Assembly: GCA_964611645.1 (NCBI GenBank)
Contig: CAZTAO010000005.1
Coordinates: 1-64,000 of the forward strand
DNA: 64,000 nt
Direction of reading: 5' to 3'
DNA from: CAZTAO01 sp964611645
GTDB taxonomy: Bacteria > Armatimonadota > UBA5829
The notes beneath the pieces are model-generated. The model did no database searches. It was not told the DNA's origin and saw only the letters and a list, made by a program, of their open reading frames with translations. This document shows, piece after piece, positions 33,703 to 43,000 of the stretch. The translations under genes were made by a program, and so were the position numbers. How positions within the stretch are numbered: the stretch's first letter is position 1; the number at the start of each line of letters is the position of its first letter.

Positions 33703-35883
33703 ATGAACCTGGGATTCATTGACCTCACCCGCCTTGCGGGAAACATGAGCTATCTTGACTGGCTGATTATGATCGTTGCAGTTGTCGGCTTGCGGCTCTT
33801 CAGCTTGAGCACGAGAAAGTATATGCAGGGAGTTGCGGACTTCCTTTCCGCCGGGCGTGTGGCCGGCAGGTACCTGCTGACTGTCTCATCGTATATGAGT
33901 TCGTTCGGCGCGGTGACTTTTGTCGCTGTGTATGAGATGTACTCAGTGGCCGGGTTTACCGTCAACTGGTGGGGCGCGCTGTCGTGGCTGGCGACGCTGT
34001 TCATGCTCGGGTCCGGGTGGATGTTCTACCGGTACAGGGAAACCAGGGCAATGACCCTGGCGCAGTTCTTCGAGATGCGCTACAGCAGGAAGTTCCGAAT
34101 CTACGCCGCGATTCTCTGCTGGGTATCAGGCATGATAGGTTTCGGCATTGTCCCCGCGGTTACCGCCAGGTTCTTCATATACTTCTGCGGGCTTCCGGAG
34201 TCGTTCCTGATCCCATTCACCACAATGCACGTGCAGACGTTCCCGGTGGTAATGCTCATCGACCTTGGTTTGGCGATGACATTCGTAACTCTGGGCGGGC
34301 AGATATCGGTAATGGTTACCGACTGCCTCCAGGGAATCTTTACCAGTGTGGTGGCGTTTGTGGTCACCGGCGCGATATTCATAATGTTCGGGTGGGGCAA
34401 GATATCGGAAGGCCTCCTGATGTCTCAGCCGAACAAGTCGATGCTCAATCCATTCGACGCGAGCCAGAACCCGGACTTCAACATCTGGTTCGTGCTCATT
34501 GGTATCTTCGCTACTTTCTACGGCTACTTGTCCGCGCAGGGTTCCCAGGGATTCTACAGCGCGGCAAAAAGCCCGCACGAGCAGAAGATGGGCACGATCC
34601 TCGGCGTGTTGAGAGGGATGCCGCTGGCTCTGCTGCAGGTCATACCGCCCATCGCGATGGTTGCTCTTATGCGGCTGCCGGAGTTCTCCGGCCAAGCCCA
34701 GGCTGTTGAGACTACCTTGAAGACCATACCCAGCGCCGAAGTCGCGAACCAGATGAGGATCCCCCTTGCTCTTACCCACTTCCTCCCCATAGGCATCAAA
34801 GGGCTTCTGGCTACAGCCATGCTGTTCTTCTCATTCACCTCACTCGACGCCATGCTCCACTCCTGGGGAAGCATCTTCGTTCAGGACATATACTTGCCCA
34901 TCACCAAAAAGACCCTAAGCCCGGAGCAGCACGTCAAAGTACTCAGGTACGCGGTGCTGGCTGTTGCGGTTTTTGGTTTTCTGTTCAGCATGATCTACCC
35001 GCAGACCCAGAAGATAATGCTCTTCGGTGCGACAGTGGGAGCGATCTGGTTGGGCGGATCGGGAGCTGTTATCGGTGGCGGTCTCTATTGGAAGAAAGGC
35101 ACAACCGCCGGAGCCTACGCCGCGCTTACAGTCGGTGCGGTATTGGGGTTCTTCGGGCTGGGCATGTCAAACTACTACCCGGTTTTCAATGATGGCAAAG
35201 AGTTCTTCATCAACGGTCAGTGGATACTGCTCATCACCATCTGTGCGGCGGGAGCGACTTACTTTGTGGTGTCCCTCTTTACCTGCAAGAAAGGCCAGGA
35301 GTTCAACATCACGAAGCTCCTGCACCGCGGGCAGTATGCGCTGTTTGCTGACAAGGTAGAGAGACCCAAGAAAGAAAGCAAGGTAACCCTGCTCACCGGC
35401 ATTACCGGAGAGTTCACCCTCGGCGACAAACTCCTCGCCGGGTTTGTGACTTTCTGGAACCTTTCATTCGTGGCCACATTCATAGTGATAACCACTATGC
35501 ACTTCACGGTGGGCGAGCCTTCCTGGTGGTGGAAAGAATACTGGTATGTCTTCTTCATGCTGCACTTCGTGATCGGCATACCAGTGACGATATGGGTCTC
35601 GGTAGGCGGCATCATCGACATACGCTCACTCTACAAGGCGCTGACCTCCGCCACACGCGATGCGACCGACGATGGCCGCGTGGTGAAGACTCCGGATGAG
35701 ACTCCGGAAGCTGCGTGCGAGACAGCGCGGGAAGAAGAAGCGTGCGTTTCGTGCGCTATGCCCATCAACCCCGGCGAGACGCCGGTGGTCTGCGAACTAT
35801 GCGGAATGCCCCACCATGCGGGATGCTGGCAGCGAAATGGCGGCTGCGCGTCCTCGACATGCTCTCATGACAGACACGAATAA
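33703..35883 (+). CDS. Sodium:solute symporter with C-terminal RING-like zinc domain
   Basis: A 726-residue transporter of the SSS (sodium/solute symporter) family with about 13-15 helices. Core segments such as YMSSFGAVTFVAVYE and LLATAMLFFSFTSLDAMLHSWGSIF match family regions. A cytoplasmic tail (from about 655) is rich in charge and ends in a module with Cys681-x2-Cys684, Cys697-x2-Cys700, His704/His705, Cys708, Cys715 and Cys720. This spacing resembles prokaryotic RING finger family 1. SSS proteins usually import sugars or amino acids; here an L-arabinose, L-rhamnose or oligosaccharide substrate fits the locus (inference). GGAG precedes the ATG. Confidence 0.88.
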   Translation: MNLGFIDLTRLAGNMSYLDWLIMIVAVVGLRLFSLSTRKYMQGVADFLSAGRVAGRYLLTVSSYMSSFGAVTFVAVYEMYSVAGFTVNWWGALSWLATLFMLGSGWMFYRYRETRAMTLAQFFEMRYSRKFRIYAAILCWVSGMIGFGIVPAVTARFFIYFCGLPESFLIPFTTMHVQTFPVVMLIDLGLAMTFVTLGGQISVMVTDCLQGIFTSVVAFVVTGAIFIMFGWGKISEGLLMSQPNKSMLNPFDASQNPDFNIWFVLIGIFATFYGYLSAQGSQGFYSAAKSPHEQKMGTILGVLRGMPLALLQVIPPIAMVALMRLPEFSGQAQAVETTLKTIPSAEVANQMRIPLALTHFLPIGIKGLLATAMLFFSFTSLDAMLHSWGSIFVQDIYLPITKKTLSPEQHVKVLRYAVLAVAVFGFLFSMIYPQTQKIMLFGATVGAIWLGGSGAVIGGGLYWKKGTTAGAYAALTVGAVLGFFGLGMSNYYPVFNDGKEFFINGQWILLITICAAGATYFVVSLFTCKKGQEFNITKLLHRGQYALFADKVERPKKESKVTLLTGITGEFTLGDKLLAGFVTFWNLSFVATFIVITTMHFTVGEPSWWWKEYWYVFFMLHFVIGIPVTIWVSVGGIIDIRSLYKALTSATRDATDDGRVVKTPDETPEAACETAREEEACVSCAMPINPGETPVVCELCGMPHHAGCWQRNGGCASSTCSHDRHE

Positions 35884-35902
35884 CAGACTCGGAGGTTCTA
35901 CA

Positions 35903-38689
35903 ATGATGGATCATAGTAAACTGGCGGTTATTGCACTTGCGTTTGTTCTGTGCGCCGGGATGGTGTTGGGCGTGATGACGGCTGGCGCGGCTTCGGCGGC
36001 CGGGTTCTGGCGCGACGAGTCCAACCGCTCGTTCCTGAAGAATGCGGCCATTGAGGCCAAGTTCCAGTCGGGGATGCTCTACGAACTCAAGGACGCTGTC
36101 ACCGGCAAGTTCCTTGTATCCATTGATCCCGGGCAGCTTCCCTCGCAGCTTGTGATATTCGACAAGACCGTCAGCAATCTGGACGGAGCGGAGGTTTCCG
36201 TGAAGGCCGCCCGCAACTCAGTGACGGCAACGTACACCCTTGTCGATGGCAACCAACTGACCCTGAAATGGTCTATGGAGTCAGGCAAGAGCGATCTTAT
36301 CTTGAATGCTTCTTCTCGCACAGCTAAGCCGCTGGAGCAGATAAGGTACACACTTTTCGGCTGCGACATAACCAACTACGCCATGGTCTGGATCAACGCC
36401 TACGGCGCAAGCCACGTTGTGCACTCTCCGTGGAATGAGGTCTTCCTCGGCGATCCTCAGAAAGACGACATACCCAGCGCCAACCCTCAGCCGCCTGTTG
36501 CTCTGTTCCAGGGCGACAAGGCCGGGTGGTTCGTGGAGGGGCGCGACCCGAGGACAGGCCCGTCCAACCTGCTGGTCAAGGGATACGGCGATACAGTCCA
36601 AGCCGGGATGGTCCGCAGATACCCGATCCCCGTGAAAGACCCCGAGTTGTTTGAGGTTCGTATTCGCACATACAGTGGGATATGGGAGAACGCGGTCGAT
36701 CCTTACGTTGAATGGCTGGAAAAGGGCGCCGGGTTCGTGCCCATCAGCAAACTGCCCGCCACGCAGGCGTGGGTGCAGGGGTTGGAGACGCAGTCCTATA
36801 TTCCCGTTGGCGACTTCGAGAACCTGGAAGCCCTGGCGAAGCTGGTTGACCCTGCTCGGACATTCGTTGGCAGGCAGGCGGAGCATCGCAACTACGCTTT
36901 CGACGTTGGCTACCCGGATTATCGCCTCACCGACACGGCAAAGAAATGGGTCAAGCGCGCCCGTGAACTGGGCTTCCATGTGGGGGTCCACTACAACTCC
37001 AACGCGGTCGGCACGGAGTTCCCCGAACTCATCGACAGGTTCCGGCCCGGATTCAATGTAATAGGCAAGGACGCCAGCGGTAACGATACCTATGAGTCGC
37101 TCTACAACGGCAAACTTATCCGCGTATCTCCGGCCTACAAACCGTGGAGAGACTACCTCATCCAGCAGATGAAGGACGCCGTGGACGCCGGGGTGGACGT
37201 GATCTACCTCGATGAGTCGATGACTGCCGTGGGCAAGTACATAGTCGATGGCGTGAATGGCCTCGAGGGGATGACTGCCCTTATGAAAGAAACCCTTGAA
37301 GCATACCCGCATGTGGCTGTGCAGAACGAGCAGTTCAACCTTCTCACGGCAAGGTATGGCAAAATCGCGCTCAGCCAAATGCCGCTCGGGCACCCCCTTT
37401 CCGGCTATCTGTACCGGCGCTATGTAAAGGTTGTGCCGGAGGGCGTGATGACCCGTCCGATAGAGTCCCCGCTGATGGACGCGTTCGACTACTGGGGTTA
37501 CATGCTGCCCAGTTCAACCGGCGACCCCGCAGACACGTGGACCCAGATATGCATGGCTTACCACAAGTACAACCTCCAGCCGGACAGCCGATTGCCGCGC
37601 AAGGAGATCACCAACTACGCATATCATCCCACCAGCGGTGTCATTCCCGTGGACAATGACCCCGTCCCGGCCGAAGGCGTCAAGCTCTTCGGGTTCAAAG
37701 GCACGGGCGGTGTTACGGCTTATCTTGAGAAGCACCCGACCAAGCGCGGGCTGGTGGTCTACGAGCCGGGCAAGCAGCCGCAGTGGGTCGGCACACGCCA
37801 CTTCAATGTAAAGAGCTACAAGGGGCCGGGAGTGCCGTCCTATATAGACTTCCGCCAGAACATGAAAGACTGGCTCATCTATAACAACGACTCGCTGCTG
37901 GGCCTCGATCCGCAGGTGACCTATATGTTTGATGCCTCGGTGGAGCGCAAGCCTGACCGGTTCCACGTTACCAAGGTTCCCGATGACTTCATCGGCTACC
38001 GAGACGGCAACCGCCGAATAGCGCCGCAGGAAGTCGGGACTGATGACTCGTTCTTCAGGCTGGTATTCGGGGGACACGGCCAGATCGAGATGTACGTGCC
38101 GGACGAGTACGACGTCTATCTTGATGGACAGAAACTGACCGTTGACCGCGCGTCCAAGACAGCCAAAGCGATGATCAGCGCCTCTCTGCCAAAAGCAGGA
38201 AGCCCCGGCTACTTCATAGCCCTGTCTCCCGAAGGCAAGCCCAAGGAAGCCGCCAACACAGACAGGCCCTCGATGCTGCTGGCATTCAAGCGAACGGACA
38301 CGGAACTGACAGGCGAATGGACCAAGCTGTCCTGGCAGGGGTCAAAAGACATTGCCAAGTACGCCGCGCAGGGCGCGACCAGCGTTACGGTCAATGTCGG
38401 CGCGTTCATTGTCTTCGTCGGCAAGCTGCCACAGGCAAAGAGCATTCGTCTGGAAGGCTCATACATCGTCAGCACCACAACCGGCGGCCCTGGAGACGGA
38501 GTGGTTCTCATCAACGGCAAACAGGTTCTCCGCGTTCCCGCGGGAGACTACCCCTACACCGCCCACGACTTCAGCACCGACATATCCCAGTATGCGGGCC
38601 AGTATGTGCTGATAGAAGCAATATCCGACGGCGACGTAAGAGGCTCCCAAGCCAACTGGATGAACCCAAGATTCGTGGTGGAGAAGTAG
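35903..38689 (+). CDS. DUF6259-type secreted glycosidase-like protein, copy 2
   Basis: A 928-residue exported protein, close paralogue of the 25195 gene, in the same subfamily (LDESMTAVGKYIVDGV). Signal peptide MMDHSKLAVIALAFVLCAG..SAAG. Putative catalytic Asp437 and Glu438 (DVIYLDES) and Glu476 (VQNEQF; the preceding Glu of copy 1 is Gln here) have the same numbering as copy 1. The C-terminal module SIRLEGSYIVSTTTGGPGDGVVLINGKQV is shared. GGAGG lies 7 bp before the first of two adjacent ATGs, 19 bp after the symporter gene. Confidence 0.82.
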   Translation: MMDHSKLAVIALAFVLCAGMVLGVMTAGAASAAGFWRDESNRSFLKNAAIEAKFQSGMLYELKDAVTGKFLVSIDPGQLPSQLVIFDKTVSNLDGAEVSVKAARNSVTATYTLVDGNQLTLKWSMESGKSDLILNASSRTAKPLEQIRYTLFGCDITNYAMVWINAYGASHVVHSPWNEVFLGDPQKDDIPSANPQPPVALFQGDKAGWFVEGRDPRTGPSNLLVKGYGDTVQAGMVRRYPIPVKDPELFEVRIRTYSGIWENAVDPYVEWLEKGAGFVPISKLPATQAWVQGLETQSYIPVGDFENLEALAKLVDPARTFVGRQAEHRNYAFDVGYPDYRLTDTAKKWVKRARELGFHVGVHYNSNAVGTEFPELIDRFRPGFNVIGKDASGNDTYESLYNGKLIRVSPAYKPWRDYLIQQMKDAVDAGVDVIYLDESMTAVGKYIVDGVNGLEGMTALMKETLEAYPHVAVQNEQFNLLTARYGKIALSQMPLGHPLSGYLYRRYVKVVPEGVMTRPIESPLMDAFDYWGYMLPSSTGDPADTWTQICMAYHKYNLQPDSRLPRKEITNYAYHPTSGVIPVDNDPVPAEGVKLFGFKGTGGVTAYLEKHPTKRGLVVYEPGKQPQWVGTRHFNVKSYKGPGVPSYIDFRQNMKDWLIYNNDSLLGLDPQVTYMFDASVERKPDRFHVTKVPDDFIGYRDGNRRIAPQEVGTDDSFFRLVFGGHGQIEMYVPDEYDVYLDGQKLTVDRASKTAKAMISASLPKAGSPGYFIALSPEGKPKEAANTDRPSMLLAFKRTDTELTGEWTKLSWQGSKDIAKYAAQGATSVTVNVGAFIVFVGKLPQAKSIRLEGSYIVSTTTGGPGDGVVLINGKQVLRVPAGDYPYTAHDFSTDISQYAGQYVLIEAISDGDVRGSQANWMNPRFVVEK

Positions 38690-38690
38690 C

Positions 38691-38732
38691 CACTTCTCCC
38701 TCCTCGCCAGGAGGGGGCTAGGGGGCGGTTCT
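38691..38732. repeat. REP-like palindrome, CCCTCC/GGAGGG type
   Basis: CTCCCTCCTCGCCAGGAGGGGGCTAGGG forms a short hairpin immediately after the stop of DUF6259 copy 2. Same family as 55981-56140 in inverse orientation. Confidence 0.75.
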
Positions 38733-38808
38733 CCTGATCTGTCTGCCACGAACAGCATTCTGAGAGAACACTGAACTGGCAATGAAGAAAGACGAGAAGG
38801 ACAAAGCT

Positions 38809-40005
38809 ATGATCTCTATAGCCGATATCGAGAGCCTTGACCGCCGGGAAGACAGGGTCTGGGACAAGCTCTGGCGCGCGGAGTCTATTGGCCGCCTGGC
38901 GGTAGCCGTCCAGCCGAACGTAGCGAGGTTCGAGAGAGCGAAGGCTGTGCTTGGTCTTTCGGGATTTGAACGGAGTGGAAATCCCGAAAGGGAACTCAGT
39001 TTCGGCATTTCCGCTGCGGCTCAAATGCCGAAACACCCGGGTGGTGGGTCCGAGCGCTGGCGGCAGGCTATGCTTGATGAACTCGCCGCCATGACCGCGT
39101 ATATGCAGCTTCCGGGCGATTATTGCCCCGGCATGACTCCCCCCGGCTTTGCGCATGGCCACTCTCAGGGCATCACGGACATCTTCGGCGCTCGTGTAGA
39201 GGAGCAGCCGGATGGCAACTACTTTACCTATCCCTTCCCTGCGGATACGGCGTTGGTGGATGACATTCAAGTCCAGCCTATACAAAGCAGCATCTATTGG
39301 AATGCGGTAGAGTGGATGAACTATGTTCGGTCAGTGGTCGGTGGCGATGTGCCGTTCCGAAACCCTGTAATGACAGGCCCGATAGACACGGCCAACTACC
39401 TGCTGGGCACAACAACCCTGCTGGAATGGGTCTACACGGAACCCGACACACTGCATCGGCTGCTTCAGAAAGTGACTGACGTTATCATCGAGATGATGAA
39501 TGCCCTGAAGGAAGCCGCAGTGGTCACTCCCCGTGCCCACCATATCGCCTGTGGCCGGGGAGGGTTCGACCTTTGCTCGGAGGTGCGGTCGCTGGTATCG
39601 ATGAGCATCTACGAAGAGTTCGAAGCGCCTTACCTGATGCAGATAGGCGGGAAAGTGGGCACGTTCGGCGCGCACTCTTGCGGCAGTTGGGAGCGGACTA
39701 TTCCAAGCATCCTGAACAACCCCTACCTGCGGTTCATGAACGGCCAGATCAGGGAGAACGACCTTGAGGACCTGTGCAAGCAGGCCCATGGGCGCATATT
39801 GCTCTCGATCAACCCAAGCATAAATGTCCACGACCGCTACATGTGGCCGGACCTGGAGAGCTACTTCAGCCACGTGCTCAAGACAGTCCCGGAGGACCAG
39901 CCCTGCGAGGTGTTTGTATCCGAGGATGATCTGCCCATGCTTGCGAGGCTGCACCAAGAAATCTGCGGCAAGCAACTACATCTACCCGATCCGCTGTTGC
40001 CCTAG
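38809..40005 (+). CDS. URO-D family protein with an in-frame repeat insertion
   Basis: A 398-residue member of the URO-D/methyltransferase superfamily, distinct from the one at 6717. Features include GTFGAHSCGSWERTIPSI, LRFMNGQIRENDLEDLC and GRILLSINPSINVHD. Its place inside the glycan operon suggests a role in catabolism, perhaps demethylation of a methylated sugar (inference). Residues 50-75 (LSGFERSGNPERELSFGIS..MPK) are encoded by a palindromic repeat and interrupt the normal domain start. The ATG at 38809 follows AAGGA by 7 bp; the ATG at 38782 lacks a ribosome-binding site. Confidence 0.82.
   Translation: MISIADIESLDRREDRVWDKLWRAESIGRLAVAVQPNVARFERAKAVLGLSGFERSGNPERELSFGISAAAQMPKHPGGGSERWRQAMLDELAAMTAYMQLPGDYCPGMTPPGFAHGHSQGITDIFGARVEEQPDGNYFTYPFPADTALVDDIQVQPIQSSIYWNAVEWMNYVRSVVGGDVPFRNPVMTGPIDTANYLLGTTTLLEWVYTEPDTLHRLLQKVTDVIIEMMNALKEAAVVTPRAHHIACGRGGFDLCSEVRSLVSMSIYEEFEAPYLMQIGGKVGTFGAHSCGSWERTIPSILNNPYLRFMNGQIRENDLEDLCKQAHGRILLSINPSINVHDRYMWPDLESYFSHVLKTVPEDQPCEVFVSEDDLPMLARLHQEICGKQLHLPDPLLP
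38957..39033. repeat. Double-hairpin repeat inside the URO-D gene
   Basis: TTTCGGGATTT/AAATCCCGAAA (38957-38989) and TTTCGGCATTT/AAATGCCGAAA (39000-39033) are two perfect 11-bp inverted repeats, with a TTGAACGGAGTGGAAA core in the first. It is translated in frame. Confidence 0.85.
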
Positions 40006-40033
40006 AAAACTATCGATGAGGATGGAAAACCGG

Positions 40034-43000
40034 ATGAACTTGATGAAGAATATCTCTGCTATGCTTCGGCACGCTCTTTTCGCCGAAGCATTACCGGGAG
40101 AAGCGTCGGGGCAAAGAGCGTCCCGACGCATAGCAGAACCGTTTGTTGTGCTATTGTGTCTGCTCGCTGTCTTTACGGGAGCGCCTGCTGGGGCCAGGGA
40201 ATACCTTGTCAATGGGGGGTTCGAGAGAGGGCTGGTTGATGGTGTGCCGGACGGATGGCGCGTCAATGGGGCTGTCGGGTTGGGCGGTACGCACGCGCTG
40301 GTCAAGGATGCATCCGCCGCGCATTCTGGAGAGTACTCTTTGCAGTTGACCAGCGACCCTCCCGCCAGGCCCGAAATGGCGTTGATGTCCCCACCGTTCG
40401 ATATCAGGCAGGGCACTTATGAGGTCAAGGCCTCTGCAAAGGGCAGCGGAAAATTCACCGTGTACCTGTATCAGTACGACTCCGCAGGCGCATTCGTCAG
40501 TTCCGCGCCATTTGCGGGTGAGGCCACGTCGGACTGGAAAGACTACACGTGGCCCTATTCCCCGGCGGCAGATGTTGCCAGAGTTGCTTATGCCCTGCAC
40601 GCGTCCGGCAAGGTCTACTTCGATGACTGCGCGTTCACCGGAATCCAGGTGTCGGCGGCGCCAGCGGAGGACCTTTCCAAGGTTAAGCACTTCCTGACGA
40701 TTCCCGCGGTTCAAAAGGCCCCGGTCGTAGACGGCAAGTTCAGCGAGGCTGAGTGGTCGAAAGCGGCGGCTACTACTGGGTTCGTTCGCAATGACAAAAT
40801 GCTGGCCGCGTCGGTGCAGCCGGTGGTCTACTCCTGCTATGATGACAAATCCCTTTATATAGCCATCGTGTCCCCCATACCATCCGGCAAAACACTTGCC
40901 GCCAACATACGTGGCATAGGCGGGGCCGTGTGGGAAGATGACGATGTGGAACTGCTTCTCCAGCCTGGCCCACCCGACGGCACGGTGTTTCACCTGCTCG
41001 CAAGCCCGGCGGGAGGCTTCTCGGGGTTCAAGGACGAGCGGCCATACAACGACGGGCTGGTCTACAAGTGCGAGATGACCTCCGACACCTGGGTAGCGGA
41101 GTTCGACCTGTCGTTCGATGCCCTTGGTGTGTCCAAACCCGCCGATGGCGAGGTCTGGGGCGTGAACTTCTGCAGGGGCTGGGTGAACCCGCGCGAGTGG
41201 ACCTGCTGGTCTCCGGCAGTATCTTTCACCGACGCATCGAAGTTTGGCCGAATGCGCTTCGGCGGCAGCGGTTCGTATGCCCGCGTGGTCTCCCTGGGAG
41301 GCATATCTGCGGGAGAAGTGAACCTCAGCGGGGGCGTGGTCACGTCCGGCAGCCCCGTCTCGTTCACAGCGGGAGCCGGCCCTAACGACCTCATGAAGAA
41401 AGAGACAGTCGATGCCACCAACATAATGTTTGTAGGCAAGAGCGATGCTGAAATCCTCGGGGCGCAGACCCAGCGGATAGAGACTTCAGGGAGCATAGCT
41501 TTCGAGAAGAAGCTGGACCAAAAAGAGTCCCGGTTGATCTGGGAACTCGCCGATGCATCGGACAACTTCCCGATTCAGAGGCACTCGCTGGACATCCAGC
41601 CGCTGCCGCCGCTTGTGCTGACTCTCGATTGCAGCCCGAAGAGGGGGGATCTCAAAGCCCTGCTGTCTACAACCGGACTCTACGCGCCGGGTTCTCCGGT
41701 CACGGGAACGGTGAGCTTGATTGACAAGACAGGCAAACACCCCGCCAAGCTCAAGGCTGTCGTATTCGACAAAGAGAAAGGCGAAGCCGTCTTTGCGCTC
41801 AAGGACATTCCGGTCGGCGACTACGCAGTCGAAGCGACGGTTCTTGGCGCAGGCGGCAAAAGAGCAGTCACTGCCGTAGCCCTGTTCTCCAATGCCGGTC
41901 CTGTCCCCGCGGCATACGCCAAGGTTGGTTATCAGCCGGAGGTCCCCGCGCCGTGGACTCCGGTTGAGGTTGCGGGGAACGAGGTGCGGGTCTGGAACCG
42001 GTCGATTGTGTTTGGCGGAAATGGCCTGCCTGCCTCGGTAGTGAGCGCCGACCAGAATCTGCTCCAAGGCCCCACCAGGCTGCGCGCGTATTCAAAGGGG
42101 ACAGAGCTTGCGGGCAAGGAAGGCAAGCTTAGCGTAAAGAGGCTGTCCCCCGGCGCCGCCGAAACGAAGTCTTCTGTGAGCTTCCCCGGCCTGATGGTGA
42201 ACGCCCGCAGCCGCACGGAGTTCGACGGCTGCATCAGGGTCGACCTCGATGTCAAAGCCGCTAAGGGTGGCCCAGACTCTCTCGTGCTTGAGATTCCCTT
42301 CGACAAGTCGTCCACGGACCTGATCCACGCCAACATCCTGGGATACGAACCGACGTGGTCCGGCTCAATTCCGTCTGGGAACGGCACGGTCTGGAGCCAG
42401 GACTTCATTCCGGTGATCTGGCTTGGAAATACCATCGCGGGCATGTGCTGGTTCGCTGAGTCACAGCGAGGGTGGGGGCTGCCGGCGTCCGGCGGCTCCG
42501 TTTCCCAGGAGATAGTCCGCGACGGCGAATCCGTCACGCTAAAAATACACCTCGCCCGCGCTCAGTTCAAACCCGGAGTAACCCACCGCATCGTGTTCGG
42601 GCTTCAGCCGACCCCGGTGAAGTCGATACCCGCGGACTGGCGACTGACCCGGATGGGGGCAGGCAATCCGTTCCTGGAGGACCCGCTGCGGCGCGACAGT
42701 TTCATACCCGAACCCGGCAGCAAGTGGTGGGGTTGGCCTGAACCGTTCAGCCAGGCGGAATATGACCAGAGGATGGCCGACATCAAGTCCGGCGCTATCA
42801 AGGTCCGCGATGATATGATGCCGTTCAGCCCGAAGATCATTGACGATGCCAGGGAACTTGTTCACGGCGTCGGCGCAAGGCTTATCTGGTACGCCCCCAC
42901 CCAGGAACTGGCGAACAACTCGCCCTGGTTCAGCACCTACGGTAAAGACTGGGCGCTCACCTACGGAGTGCCGGGACGCGAGTTCCCCGACGACCCCTGG

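Noticed and set aside
38782..38811. Upstream ATG at 38782 as start of the second URO-D gene
   Set aside because: No ribosome-binding site; the ATG at 38809 has AAGGA 7 bp upstream.
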